DNA of 64,000 nucleotides from Amphiduros pacificus (GCA_949316495.1 OX439002.1:15618001-15682000), one strand, 5' to 3'. Numbered from the stretch's first letter, positions 1 through 11,640 are shown. The notes: generated by a model from the letters alone, not told the origin. Made by a program: numbers and translations.

Positions 1-1114
1 TGACATTCTGTTACATCTTGATAATAGAAACTCAGTCATTTTATTGTTACTAGACCTGTCCGCGGCGTTTGACACTATTGACCACGAAATCTTAATCAAT
101 AGACTGGAGTCACGCTGCAAGGTGGGAGGAAAAGCTATAAAATGGATTAAATCCTATCTAAAAAATAGAAAACAATGCGTCAAGATAGGACTTCACCACT
201 CCTCGCTAAAACCCCTGAAATATGGGGTCCCTCAGGGTTCTGTCCTGGGTCCCATCCTGTTCACCATCTATATGTCACCTCTTGCCGACATTCTACAAAA
301 ATATGGGATGAGTTAGAACATCTACGCAGACCACACGCAAATCTACATTCCTGTTGACCACTCCTCTGCAAAGAATGCAGAGATCAGTAAATACTCACTG
401 GAAAAATGTGTGGATGAAATCAGAACTTTTTTAATATCGAACAAAATGAAAATTAATGATGGTAAGACCAAAATGCTGATATGCGCCGACAGCCTGGATA
501 ACCCTGGCAGGGCCACGACTGAAGTCAGGGTAGGTGACTCACAAATCAGCAAAAAAGATAAAGTCATTGACCTCGGAATTATTTTTGACACAGAGATGAA
601 TATGAAGGCCCAAATCAGAAAAATCTGCAAAAAAGGCTATTTTCAGATCAGAAACCTTTCTGCGATCAGAAAATGTTTGGACGAAAAAACTGCTATTATT
701 CTGACACACGCCTTTGTCACCTCAGCCTTAGACTATGGGAACGGACTACTGTTAGGACTGGCTAAATCTGAGATCAGAAAGTTGCAACTCCTGTAGATCT
801 CCTAATAACATGGAAGGCACTAAATGGTATGGTTCCCCCATACTTAACAGAGTTACTACATATCAAAGAGGGTGAAAGATCCCTGAGATCTAATGATGGC
901 ACCCAATTAGTTGTACCCAAGACGCGCCTGCAGACAGTGGGTGATAGAGCATTCTCTTCCATTAGCCCTAGACTATGGAACGCATTACCAAAGGAAATTA
1001 GGACTTGTCCCAATATAAACTCTATTAAGAGTAGACTAAAAACTCACTTATTCAAAACACATGTTTTGAACTTAGCGCTATGAACAGATTTATCTGGAAT
1101 CAGCGCGATATAAG

Positions 1115-1116
<2 letters not shown>
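1..1116 (+). mobile_element. Decayed non-LTR retrotransposon (LINE), 3' part of reverse transcriptase ORF
   Basis: Three plus-strand reading-frame pieces (44-316, about 316-796, and 829-1083) together read as the reverse transcriptase and C-terminal part of a CR1/jockey-type LINE. Visible motifs are LDLSAAFDTIDHEIL (RT block with the first catalytic Asp) and GVPQGSVLGPILFTIYMSPL. The YADD box has decayed to YADH just after an in-frame TAG at 314-316. The usual linker between the thumb and the ITWKALNGMVPPYL region is missing near 796-810, so there is an internal deletion. The C-terminal block (SPRLWNALPKEIR, then SRLKTHLFK) ends at the stop at 1081-1083. The 5' part lies outside the window. 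Clade assignment is by motif flavour only. The copy is dead. Confidence 0.85.

Positions 1117-1166
<50 letters not shown>
1117..1166. repeat. (TTA)n microsatellite, probable LINE 3' tail
   Basis: About 16 uninterrupted TTA/ATT triplets follow the LINE 3' end directly. Simple repeats of this kind are typical 3' tails of CR1- and I-like LINEs. It is followed by a small hairpin, GCGCAC...GTGCGC (1167-1193). Confidence 0.9.
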
Positions 1167-1372
1167 GCGCACAAAGACTTTGGTCGTGTGCGCAAAAATG
1201 TGACCCTAACTTCTCAATCTTGTAAGAATTATAACATATGATCATTGCTTTATAAGATTAAGTAATGTCAATTGTTACTGGTGGGTCACAGTATACCCAA
1301 CTATTGCACATATATAATCAATGGTTTACGTCACAGCTTTCTTTGATTACATAATGGATGTCAGAGACGGGT

Positions 1373-2390
1373 TCAAAGACAAAAATGCGCGAAATGGGCG
1401 ATCGTTAGCCCCATAAATTTATCTTTGCAAGAAGTCCTGTTCGATTTTTTCCTTGAAATCTATCATGATGCAAAATCTATACTCACTTCCTTTTGAAATT
1501 TATCTTTGCAAAATCAACGTTCAGTTAGATTTCAAAACTTGTCATATATTTTTGAGAAATCAGCCTTATATTATCAATCTTTTTGTGTAAAGAATCAACT
1601 TAAAACGTACCATTTATGTGACTTAAAGAGGGGGGTCCAGTACACCTGAAAAGCCGTACGGTCAGTTAACCCCACCCCGGATTTTGCCCCAGCTGCTGAT
1701 TGGTGCTGCTCCACACAACACAGCTACCTCACAAGTTGACCGTTGGTCAAACTGTCCACTCACAGCCCACTGGATGCTGCTGGTGGCTGGGCAGGCTGCT
1801 TGTAAACATAGGCAAGAAAGGGGTTGTATCACACCACCCTGCATTAACCCCTCTGACTATCTCAGTGACAGTCCTCCTCCTTGATCTCATAATATAAATT
1901 ACAGTAAAGCAAGCATTAGATCATTGTTAACTTGAGGTTTCAGTAACAATTACAAGTAGGTCTGCTACTTCGATATCTCCTCATCGATCATGAGTATTCC
2001 AGATCATGAGGTTTCAGTAACAATTACAAGTAGGTCTGATGCTTCGATATCTCCTCATCATGAGTATTCCAGATCATGAGGTTTCAGTAACAATTACAAG
2101 TAGGTCTGATACTTCGATATCTCCTCATCATGAGTATTCCAGATCATGAGGTCACAGTTTCAGTAACAATTACAAGTAGGTCTGATACTTCGATATCTCC
2201 TCATCATGAGTACTCCAGATCATGAGGTTTCAGTAACAATTACAAGTAGGTCTGATACTTCGATATCTCCTCATCATGAGTATTCCAGATCAGCTCCATA
2301 TAGTCACTTTGAAAATCTAAACTGCACTTAACGTGTGAAGATATTGTTATTGGGCTAACGATCATCCATTTTGCACATTTTGTCTTTTGA
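1373..2390. mobile_element. Putative TIR element enclosing a 70-bp tandem array
   Basis: An imperfect inverted repeat of about 43 bp frames this stretch. The left arm is 1373-1416 (contains GATCGTTAGCCCCATAA) and the right arm is 2347-2390 (reverse complement contains GATCGTTAGCCCAATAA). Both arms also share the AAAGACAAAAATG-like outer part. No clean target duplication was found, so the boundaries are approximate. No coding capacity was recognised; the small ORFs at 1662-1897 overlap on both strands and look incidental. Confidence 0.45.
1934..2292. repeat. 70-bp tandem repeat, about 5 copies
   Basis: The unit begins GAGGTTTCAGTAACAATTAC and includes TACAAGTAGGTCTGATACTT and TCATGAGTATTCCAGATCAT. 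Copies are nearly identical. One copy has a 4-bp insertion (TCGA near 1985) and one a short insertion near 2150. The unit contains the 13-mer TACAAGTAGGTCT, which also occurs in the 3' part of the local SINE family, so a SINE-derived origin is possible. Confidence 0.9.
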
Positions 2391-2558
2391 TCGTTAGCTC
2401 AACACTTTCAGTATTCAAAAGTTTATCTCATATGCTTGTTCATTTATATAATAATAGTTATTTTTTTCAGAAATGGAATATGTTAATCAATGAAACTATT
2501 GTGCGTGGTAACGAAGCGCGGTATCTGCCATCCGACCAGCGCGACATCTCGCGGAAAG

Positions 2559-2701
2559 AGAAAATTCCAGAAAGGTGGATCTTTTCGCCCAAGCGCTTTT
2601 CACTACATATTTCCTTTCTGGAATAACAGTGCCACCTGACGTGGGACTGTGAAAATTACAGAAAATTCTCGACTGACCACTTCGAAATCACGTGATATAA
2701 A
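2559..2701 (+). promoter_or_regulatory. Heat-shock promoter: HSE clusters and TATA box
   Basis: 2559-2573 is a perfect three-unit heat-shock element (GAA aa TTC ca GAA). 2616-2623 is a two-unit TTCtgGAA. 2651-2673 reads as five alternating units (GAA aa TTa ca GAA aa TTC tc GAc), with two one-base mismatches. A TATAAA box at 2696-2701 follows, predicting a transcription start near 2725-2730. HSF trimers bind arrays of nGAAn units, so this predicts heat or stress induction of the HSC70-type gene that begins downstream. The motifs are read directly; activity is inferred. Confidence 0.8.
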
Positions 2702-2726
2702 GTTCTTTTCGAGCCATCTCCGCCAT

Positions 2727-2816
2727 AACGCAGCACACAAGTGAAGAACTGGAAGGGAAGTTCTGTCGATAAGTGCAACTTAAGAAGATTCGACAAGACC
2801 ATATTGTCAGCAAACA
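2727..2816 (+). other. HSC70: Non-coding first exon (5'UTR) of the HSC70 gene
   Basis: The start is estimated about 30 bp downstream of the TATA box. The exon ends before a strong donor (GTAAGT) at 2817. The matching acceptor is TTTTCAG at 5191-5197, 12 bp upstream of the ATG at 5210. A 5'UTR intron before the initiation codon is common in metazoan HSC70 genes. Confidence 0.65.
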
Positions 2817-4189
2817 GTAAGTATACATGTTTAAGAGGATATTAGTTCAGGTACTGGAACTTGTTTATTGAAAATTATAGCTTTGTCGAGTGTTGAGGAC
2901 GAGCCAAGGGAATCATCGGGACTGAGTACGTCGTGAGTACTTGAGAAGTTGAGTAGGTCAACTCGTGCCCAACATTTTCCCGTCGCTTCTACAGTACCAA
3001 TTGGCAATTACCGTCGATTACAGCGGCGAAGGTAAAGGTGTCCCTTGTTGCCACTGACAGGCAAGGCATCATCTCCGGAAACTGCTCGCTGACAAATACT
3101 CTTCATAGTTGGCTTGAGTAGAATGGGTTGCTTACATTCGTCCCAGGGATCTTCCGCACCCATGCTAATGAATATATTTGGTGTGCCCAGAAAAATGTAA
3201 GAAGACATCATATTTTTGTTTTGGATTTTTAAATATCGAATGGAAAAGTACATGAAGAAGAAAAGTACAAAAGTAAAAAGAACAAAAAGAAGAAAATCTC
3301 TATGGTGCAGATACCAGATATATGTCACTGGTATCTTAACTCGCGTGTTGTGCTCACCCTTCCATAGCAAGAATGACACCAATTGGTCATATTACATGTG
3401 CAAAATGTCTGATCCCATGTTTATTGGCTGCTAAAAGAAGTGTGAACTAGGCATGGTCTCCTAAAATTGTCAATTACTTGCAGAGCCTGGTATAAATCCA
3501 GGATCTACTGGAGAGAGTATTTAGCTGCTCATTCGTTTAAATTATCCAGATATGGCCCATACCTTGCTAACAGCTTAGATTAGTCAGAAGGAAACATTGT
3601 CTAAAATAGTGATGAATATTTAATATTGTTAGATGACATAAAATATTGATGTGTACTGGTACTTGTGTCAGACTTGTATTACGTTGCTACCAATTACCGG
3701 CAAACATACCAGCAACTGTAGCTGATAAGCATATCATAAAAGCCATATTCATGCGTCAATGAACACTGGCAAGCATTTGACATGGATATTTTCCACATAC
3801 TGATGTAGACGCATTGATTTCCAAGAGTTGGCCCAGGCAAAGGTGCTCTTGTTTTGGCCAATTGGTACTCAGCTCAGCTGGGCAACCATACTTTGGTAGT
3901 TCATTGGGCCAAAAAATCTATTTTATCGCAATCCTTGATAGATATTTGTCTCATATCACGAGTTGACAGGTTTGGAGTCACCTCCGTTATATTTAAAATA
4001 TGGGGACTTTCCTAACTATGAAATGTAAAGTTACCGCTCATTGGTCAATTTCGAGGTGCCCAAAATAGGTTTCTTACAGGAATTATGCAGTGATTTTGAA
4101 AAAAATTGTCAAACAGTCACAAATTAATGATATTTGCCGTTTATGCTTTTTAGCTGTTTAGGTGATTTACTCATGTAAGTGTCTGGAAA

Positions 4190-4800
4190 AGTTATTTGAA
4201 TAAGAACCTAATTTATAACCCCCTTTTGAAAGCACACTCCTTGCTTGATGTCATTTTTAGGTGGAGGAACACCATAGAGGCAATGAATGGTAAAATGAAT
4301 ACAGCACGTATGGTAATATAATTATGTCACCAAAGGAATTGTCTATAGAATGATGCTTGAATATCGCCACACAGTGCCAATTATATTCACCCTTCACAGA
4401 ATTAGCTGACACAAGCCACTGCAGATGTTGCAACTTCGGAGTCAAATATTTATTTCTTTTAATGTCCTCAAGATTTAATGTCACGATGTTCATATGTACA
4501 TTATAACTTAAAGGATTGATACTTAATTATTAAGCACCAATTTTGCAAAAAAACATTTAAAATTCACATAATGGTGATAAATGTATTTGTCTTTCATGTC
4601 TATAAAATTTTGAAAAATGCATCCCCATCATTGTCTGTAAAATCTATTTGAACAAGACCCTAATTTATAGCCCCCTTATGGAGACACACTTATTTCTTGG
4701 AGTCGTATTTATGTGGAGTGTTATCATAGAGGCACTGAAAGGTAAAATGATGTCATAAAAGTATGGCACTATGTTTATGAAGTCATGAAATGTATTGACC
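4190..4800. repeat. Diverged direct duplication inside HSC70 intron 1
   Basis: About 4190-4330 and 4645-4780 share a long diverged match, including CCTAATTTATA, GCCCCCTT-like blocks, CATAGAGGCA and GGTAAAATGA in the same order. They look like two aged copies of one segment about 450 bp apart. No function is seen. The rest of intron 1 (2817-4190) shows no recognised feature; the antisense ORF at 3008-3382 has no family features. Confidence 0.6.
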
Positions 4801-4879
4801 TCTGAATAGTGCCAGAATGACGTCAAACAGTGCTACCCTACTTTGAGCTTCAAATGAGGTCAAACAAAGTTTACACGAC

Positions 4880-4882
<3 letters not shown>

Positions 4883-4975
<93 letters not shown>
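4883..4975. repeat. (AT)n microsatellite
   Basis: About 46 uninterrupted AT dinucleotides, flanked on both sides by direct copies of a segment starting AGTGCTACCCTACTTTGAGC (from 4829 and from 4975). The direct repeats suggest the run arose or expanded with a local duplication. Confidence 0.95.
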
Positions 4976-4978
<3 letters not shown>

Positions 4979-5098
4979 CTACCCTACTTTGAGCTTCAAA
5001 TGAGGTCAAACAAAGTTTACACGACCTCATATATATATGAGGTCGTGTAAACTTTGTTTGACCTCATTTGAAGCTCAAAGTAGGGTAGCACTATATAT
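4969..5098. repeat. Perfect 130-bp DNA palindrome
   Basis: The 65-bp arms meet at TCATATATATATGA (centre about 5033-5034) with essentially no spacer. The right arm (5034-5098) is the exact reverse complement of the left. The same segment also occurs once more upstream of the AT run (4829-4886). It lies in HSC70 intron 1 and would extrude as a cruciform or fold as a long RNA hairpin in the pre-mRNA. Confidence 0.9.
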
Positions 5099-5209
5099 GA
5101 TTGACAGAGTGTCATAACTCATGTGACAGCTATTTTGAGGTATGTCATTTTTAAAAAAATGTCATTTAAAAAAAAAAATTGTTCTTTTTATTTTCAGAAT
5201 TAAAATAAA

Positions 5210-6439
5210 ATGGCCAAAGCACCAGCAATAGGAATTGATCTTGGGACCACATATTCTTGTGTAGGAGTGTTCCAACATGGCAAAGTAGAAATCATTGCCA
5301 ATGACCAGGGAAACAGAACCACCCCCAGTTATGTGGCCTTCACTGACTCTGAGCGTCTCATTGGAGATGCTGCCAAAAACCAGGTTGCAATGAACCCAAC
5401 CAATTCAGTGTTTGATGCCAAGCGTCTGATAGGTCGCAAATTTGGAGACGCAACTGTACAATCAGACATGAAGCACTGGCCCTTCCAAGTTACTAGTGAT
5501 GGAGGAAAACCAAAAATACAAGTAGAATACAAGGCGGAAACCAAAACATTCTTCCCAGAAGAGATCTCCTCCATGGTGCTGCTGAAGATGAAAGAAACAG
5601 CAGAAGCATATCTTGGAAAGGTAAAAATATAACAGTTATAATTGATTTTGCTCCTTAGTTGGAAACGAGCCATATTGAAATTTGATAACATAATTTACCA
5701 AGGGCATTGACAATACAATACAATGAAATAGACTACATCTGCAATATTAGAAGTAGAACTTCAAGATCAGTGTAATGACTGTCCTTTCATTGACAGACAA
5801 GGAATAACAAGTTAAATTTAATATTTTTACTTGCAGAATGTACAGGATGCTGTTGTTACTGTGCCAGCTTATTTCAATGACTCCCAGCGTCAGGCAACTA
5901 AAGATGCAGGTACCATCTCAGGTCTAAATGTACTACGTATTATCAATGAACCAACAGCAGCTGCCATTGCTTATGGCCTTGACAAGAAAGTTGGTGGAGA
6001 GCGCAATGTCCTGATCTTTGATCTTGGTGGTGGAACCTTTGATGTGTCCATCTTGACCATTGAGGATGGAATCTTTGAGGTGAAGTCAACAGCTGGTGAT
6101 ACTCACTTGGGAGGAGAAGACTTTGATAACCGCATGGTCAATCACTTTATCCAGGAATTCAAGCGCAAATACAAGAAGGACATCACAAACAACAAGCGTG
6201 CAGTGCGCCGTCTGCGTACAGCATGTGAGCGTGCCAAGAGGACCCTATCCAGCAGCACCCAGGCCAGCATAGAGATCGACTCCTTGTACGAGGGCGTAGA
6301 CTTCTACACCACGATCACCCGTGCCCGCTTTGAGGAGCTTTGTGCCGACCTCTTCCGTGGTACTCTGGAGCCAGTAGAGAAATCTCTGCGTGATGCCAAG
6401 ATGGACAAGTCTGGTGTCCATGACATTGTACTTGTGGGA

Positions 6440-6471
<32 letters not shown>

Positions 6472-9400
6472 GCTCCAGGATTTCTTCAATGGCAAGGAGC
6501 TGAACAAATCCATCAATCCTGACGAGGCTGTCGCCTATGGTGCTGCTGTACAGGCAGCCATCCTCCATGGTGACAAGTCTGAAGAGGTTCAGGATCTTCT
6601 GCTGCTCGATGTCACTCCTCTGTCCTTGGGTATCGAAACTGCTGGCGGTGTCATGACATCCCTGATCAAGAGGAACACAACCATCCCAACCAAGCAAACC
6701 CAGACCTTCACCACCTACTCTGACAATCAGCCTGGTGTGCTTATCCAGGTATATGAAGGAGAGAGAGCCATGACCAAAGATAACAACCTGCTGGGCAAGT
6801 TTGAGCTAACTGGCATCCCACCTGCACCCCGTGGTGTCCCACAGATCGAGGTTACCTTTGATATTGATGCCAATGGTATCCTCAATGTATCTGCAATAGA
6901 CAAGAGCACTGGCAGAGAGAACAAAATCACCATCACCAATGATAAGGGTAAGGGTAACTTCTTCTGACCTTTTCAACATCTTCCAAGATCTTCTCGATAT
7001 AAATTAATTTTTATTTGATTTATTGTCCCCTGCATTCTTCGCAACACGAAAAGCGGGGGACAATAAATTGAGCCATGTGCGTCCGTGGTAAATTACTTGT
7101 GTGCACTATACAGCCAAAACGGTTGACATTTAGCTTAGATATTGTATACATGCACTCCTGGGGACCTTCCTCTGATTTGATTAGAGAATGGTTGTGATTG
7201 GTTAATTTCTGTTGCCATGACAACCATGTCACCAACTTGGCTTGTGTGCATGAAGAACAGCCAGAACGGTTTGACATTTAGCTTAGATATTGTACACATG
7301 CACTCCTGGGGACCTTCCTCTGATTTGATTAGAGAATGGTTGTGATTGGTTAATTTCTGTTGCCATGACAACCATTTCACCAACTTGGCTTGTGTGCATG
7401 AAGAACAGCCAGAACGGTTTGTCATTTAGCTTAGATATTGTACACATGCACTCCTGGGGACCTTCCTCTGATTTGATTAGATAATGGTTGTGATTGGTTA
7501 ATTTCTGTTGCCATGACAACCATGTCACCAACTTGGCTTGTGTGCATGAAGAACAGCCAGAACGGTTTGACATTTAGCTTAGATATTGTACACGTGTACT
7601 CCTGGGGACTTTCCCCCAATCTGATTAGGTTATGGCAGTGATTGGTTGGTTTTTGTTTTGGTGACCGTCCAAAGTGTGGGGGACTTAGTCAATGTTCTTG
7701 TCTATTTTTACCCTCAGCCCCTGATGTAATCAGGCTGAGGGTATTGCAGTACTCCTGGCGTGGGTATGTATGTATGTATGTCTGTATGTATGTATGTATG
7801 TATGTATGTCTGTAGCGAACATCCTTGTCATCGCGATAACTCAAGAACAAATGATGGCAGCTTCATGAAACTTGACACACATATGCATCTGGTGAAAACC
7901 TCGGACGAGTTCGATGGACGGCGACCTTGACCTATTTTTCAAGGTCACAGGAACAATTATGTGAAATCCCAAGAATCACAATAACTCAAGAACGAATAAT
8001 GGTAGCTTTATGAGATTTGACACACATAAGTATCTGGTGAAGACCTCAGAATTTTTTCTTTGAAACATGACCTTCACCTACTTTTCAAGGTCACAGGGAC
8101 AATAATGTGAAATCATCTTGTCATCGCGATAACTCGAGAACAAATGATGACAGCTTCATGAAACCTGACACGCATAAGCATCTGGTGAAAACCTCGGACG
8201 AGTTCGATGGACGGCGACCTTGACCTATTTTTAAAGGTCACAGGGACAATTATGTGAAATCCCAAGAATCACAATAACTCAAGAACGAATAATGGTAGCT
8301 TTATGAGATTTGACATACATAAGTATCTGGTGAAGACCTCAGAATTTTTTCTATGAAACATGACCTTCACCTACTTTTCAAGGTCACAGGGATAATTATG
8401 TGAAATCATCTTGTCATCGCGATAACTCGAGAACAAATGATGGCAGCTTCATGAAACTTGACACACAAAAGCATCTGGTGAAAACCTCGAATGAGATCGA
8501 TGGATGGCGACCTTGACCTATTTTTCAAGGTCACGGACAATTATGTGAAATCCCAAGAATCGCAATAACTCAAGAACGAATGATGGCAGCTTTATGAGAT
8601 TTGACACACACAAGCATCTGGTGAAGACCTCAGAATTTTTTCTTTGAAACATGACCTTCACCTACTTTTCAAGGTCACAGGGATAATTATGTGAAATCAT
8701 CCTTGTCATCGTGATAACTCAAGAACAAATGATGGCAGCTTCATGAAACTTTACACGCATAAGCATCTGGTGAAAACCTCGGACTAGTTCGGTGGACGGC
8801 GACCTTGACCTATTTTTCAAGGTCACAGGGACAATTATGTGAAATCCGAAGAATCGCAATAACCAGGGCAATAACTCAAGAACGAATGATGGCAGCTTTA
8901 TGAGATTTGACACACACAAGCATCTGGTGAAGACCTCAGACTTCTCTTGATGGAACATGACCTTCACCTGATTTCAAGGTCACAGGGACAATTATGTGAA
9001 ATCATCCTTGTCATCATGATAACTTAAGAACAAATGATGGCAGCTTCATGAAAATTGACACAAATAAGAATCTGGGAAGACTCCAGATGAGTTTGATGGA
9101 CGGTGACCTTAACCTGCTTTTCAAGGTCACAGGCCCATATCAATAATTCTAGAGTAAATGATGACAGTTTCATGATACTTGACACACCTAAGCTATCAAA
9201 GGAAGTAGATTTTATGGGTTTTTTACCCCTGCATCAATTTGCCTTGGTGCAGTGACGTTTTGTTCACAAATATTGTGTGGAGCGAATGTTGTGCAATGAG
9301 TTACCAGGGCTGAGGGATGATGCATCTCTGATGCCTATGTTTAAAAGATATTGCACAGTTTTATAATTTGATGAAGAGATGAACATAATTTGAAAAGAAA

Positions 9401-10148
9401 GTGATGTAATGTAATAATTCAGCTATTTAATAGTCCCCATAACTCTCAGAGTGGCTTTATATGAAAATGATGATATTGTATATTTTTAAAATGAAAAAAG
9501 GTGAGACTGAAATAAAATTTTATCTATTAAAAAAAATTGCAATGGTTAATTTTTAGGTCGCCTGAGTAAAGAAGATATAGAGCGCATGGTCAAAGATGCT
9601 GAGAAATATAAGGGTGAGGATGATGCCCAGCGTGATAGAGTGCAAGCCAAAAATCAGCTGGAGAGCTATGCCTTCAACATGAAGTCCACTGTCGATGATG
9701 AAAAATTGAAGGACAAGATCTCCGAAGACGACAAGAAGTCCATCATAGACAAATGTAATGAAGTCATTACCTGGCTGGATGGTAATAATGTAAGTTAGGA
9801 GTGATTTTGTCCTTCAGTGTGTTCTGCAAATGTTTGACAAAGATATTTGTTAAAATTGAAAATTGTTACTTTGTGGACATGACATCTATAAATATGAGAT
9901 GAACATTTGAATTCCAGATGGCTGAGAAGGAAGAATTTGAACACCAGCAGAAAGAGTTGGAGAAAGTATGCATGCCTATCATCACCAAGCTGTACCAGGA
10001 TGCAGGTGGGGCTCCAGGTGGCATGCCCGGTGGTATGCCAGGTGGAATGCCAGGTGGTATGCCAGGAGGTGCTCCAGGAGGTGCTCCAGGAGGTGCTCCA
10101 GGAGCTGGTGCTGGTGGCAGCGGACCAACCATAGAGGAGGTTGACTAA
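5210..10148 (+). CDS. HSC70: Cytosolic heat shock 70 kDa protein (HSC70/HSPA8 type), four coding exons
   Basis: ATP-dependent chaperone of the cytosol and nucleus that binds exposed hydrophobic peptides and works with J-domain proteins and exchange factors. Coding exons are 5210-5620, 5837-6947, 9557-9789 and 9918-10148, all with GT/AG borders (GTAAAA, GTAAGG, GTAAGT donors). They join in frame to 661 residues. Family signatures are IDLGTTYS (9-16), [14 protein letters not shown] (197-210) and [14 protein letters not shown] (334-347). The substrate-binding and lid domains follow in exons 3-5. The tail has GGMP and GGAP repeats and ends EEVD, the motif bound by TPR co-chaperones such as HOP and CHIP. 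Length and introns fit HSC70 rather than intronless inducible HSP70, yet the promoter has strong HSEs. Slight oddity: the exon 2/3 junction reads [11 protein letters not shown] where most relatives have GKTVTNAVVTV. Intron 1 (2817-5197) and intron 3 (6948-9556) are swollen by repeats. No disabling change was seen. Confidence 0.97.
7018..7069. repeat. Short hairpin at the start of intron 3 repeat block
   Basis: TTTATTGTCCCC and GGGGACAATAAA form a 12-bp perfect stem around a loop of roughly 25 bases. The related GTGGGGGACTTAG at about 7676 closes the tandem block that follows, so these may be the ends of one short element. Confidence 0.55.
7097..7670. repeat. 148-bp tandem repeat, 4 copies, in HSC70 intron 3
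   Basis: Copies start at about 7097, 7241, 7389 and 7537, each with GAACAGCCAGAACGGTTTG or a close variant. Middle copies are almost identical and the first and last are more diverged, as expected for unequal exchange. Antisense ORFs of 85-96 codons are periodic by-products of the repeat. Confidence 0.9.
7710..9345. repeat. Higher-order repeat (about 290-bp dimers) with TGACCT/AGGTCA motifs, in HSC70 intron 3
   Basis: The block starts with a hairpin (TACCCTCAGCC / GGCTGAGGGTA, 7710-7743) and a TATG-rich microsatellite (about 7763-7816). From about 7828 to 9180 two related monomers of about 145 bp alternate, roughly 4.5 dimers. Every monomer carries a GATAACTCAAGAAC-like start, a CATCTGGTGAA-like middle, and TGACCT (or TCACCT) then 8 bases then AGGTCA. 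The block ends at about 9300-9345 with CAGGGCTGAGGGATGATG, echoing the first hairpin. It looks like a non-coding mobile or satellite element; I could not name the family. Confidence 0.8.
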
Positions 10149-11222
10149 AGTCAACCACACAGTTTCCTGTTAACAGACAAGAAAAAAACAGACAAAAAAA
10201 ACATGCTAAATGAATGGAAATTAATACAACAGAAATAAGAAAATGCCGTATAATATATATAAAATCATATATATTTAACAAGTTTCTATGCACAACATCT
10301 CAGTTCTGAATAGAAATAAGATTAGCTGGCCATATTGTTGATTCTGGTTGTCATTTGATATGAAACTTTAGCATTTACTGTCCTCTTGGTGCTTAATATT
10401 TCTTTGACTTTTTCAAGGTTTTTTACAGTTTTTTACAGTAATTGACTAAAATAACCATCATTGATGACATTCCAGCCAGAGAGTATATCATCTCATCTTC
10501 GAAATAACTCGGCACAAGCAAGTCTTGCAGAATTTTGAAGCATATTTCTCATTTAACAAAGATTGTGCCATAAATCCATGTGTATGCTATTGTGGTTGTG
10601 AATTGTTTTGGAGATATAGATAAAGGTGCTTAGTTTAATGAAGTTCCACTTATTTTCAGTGTTTGAAACCATATTATGAAGAGCATAATAGAGGGACTCA
10701 AATAGGATGTTTTGATATCTTAATGCTTTAACTTTTTAACCAAAATCTGTGGACACAACAGCACTTATAAACATTTGCTTACAGAACTTGTATGGAATAA
10801 ATTTTAAAGTCTCATTATTAAACTTGCCACATGAATTTTCTACTATGTAAAAGATTTGTGAATAATGGCTTAATGAAGAGAGTTCCATTGATATGAGCAG
10901 GATAAACTCACCTAAGAACAATCGCATAGCATTATATTCCCACACTAATAAGTGTTCAATTAGCCAGAAATTAAGAACCAGTTTACAAAGATGCAAAAGT
11001 TTTGTTGCAGCTGTAATGTTGACCATTTAAGCAGTGGTAATGAACCTGTGCCATTGAGGTTTTGTTTTTAAGCTATTTATTTTTGTTAATTTGTGATATC
11101 TTAGAATGTAATTGAAATATGTATATAATTCTGCATTAATTGCTTTGATCCAGGGTCTTTTTTGGACAATAATCTGTCCAACATCTGAAATGTTCAAAAA
11201 TAAAGCTTGTCTGTGTAATTTT
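10149..11222 (+). other. HSC70: 3'UTR of the HSC70 gene
   Basis: AT-rich non-coding stretch between the HSC70 stop and the best polyadenylation signal. No repeats or ORFs of note. An earlier AATAAA at 10796-10801 could give a shorter transcript. Confidence 0.6.
11199..11204 (+). terminator. Polyadenylation signal AATAAA
   Basis: AATAAA is followed within 30 bases by a T/GT-rich stretch (TTTTGTTCTGTATTTTC), the usual downstream element. It would give a 3'UTR of about 1.07 kb. The alternative signal at 10796 lacks an obvious GT-rich partner. Confidence 0.6.
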
Positions 11223-11636
11223 TAGTATTTTGTTCTGTATTTTCACATCCCTGGAATATATTGCCCTTGAGCCACATGATTACTAATTTTCATAATAACA
11301 CCTTCATTCTGATAGAAAAAATGAATGTTCTGTGCAACATCACATCAGACATGTTGCAATGTATATATTTTAATTCAAAACCCACAAATATATGGCTTGG
11401 GTAAAATCTCAAACATTTTTGAAGGCCATTTCAAGCCTTAAGCCCTTACGGAGGAAAGGATGGCAACATCCACCACCGGTAATGGACGTGGACATCCCCA
11501 TTTTTCAGGCTCCATGACCTCATTTTGTAACGTTCCCTTGTAATCATGATAATAACATCAGACTGAGTGGATCGTGAACTTTTGACCCCAGCACTTCATT
11601 GAGCATATCAATAAACATCGTTATTAATTTTATCAA
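11223..11636. other. Intergenic, nothing recognised
   Basis: No ORF, RNA gene or repeat was recognised between the HSC70 3' end and the next transposable element. Confidence 0.6.
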
Positions 11637-11640
11637 TTAA

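Noticed and set aside
3008-3382. Antisense 124-codon ORF in HSC70 intron 1
   Set aside because: No domain, no splice signals, hydrophobic low-complexity content; treated as chance.
7135-7619. Series of antisense ORFs in HSC70 intron 3
   Set aside because: They are periodic with the 148-bp tandem repeat and have no independent support.
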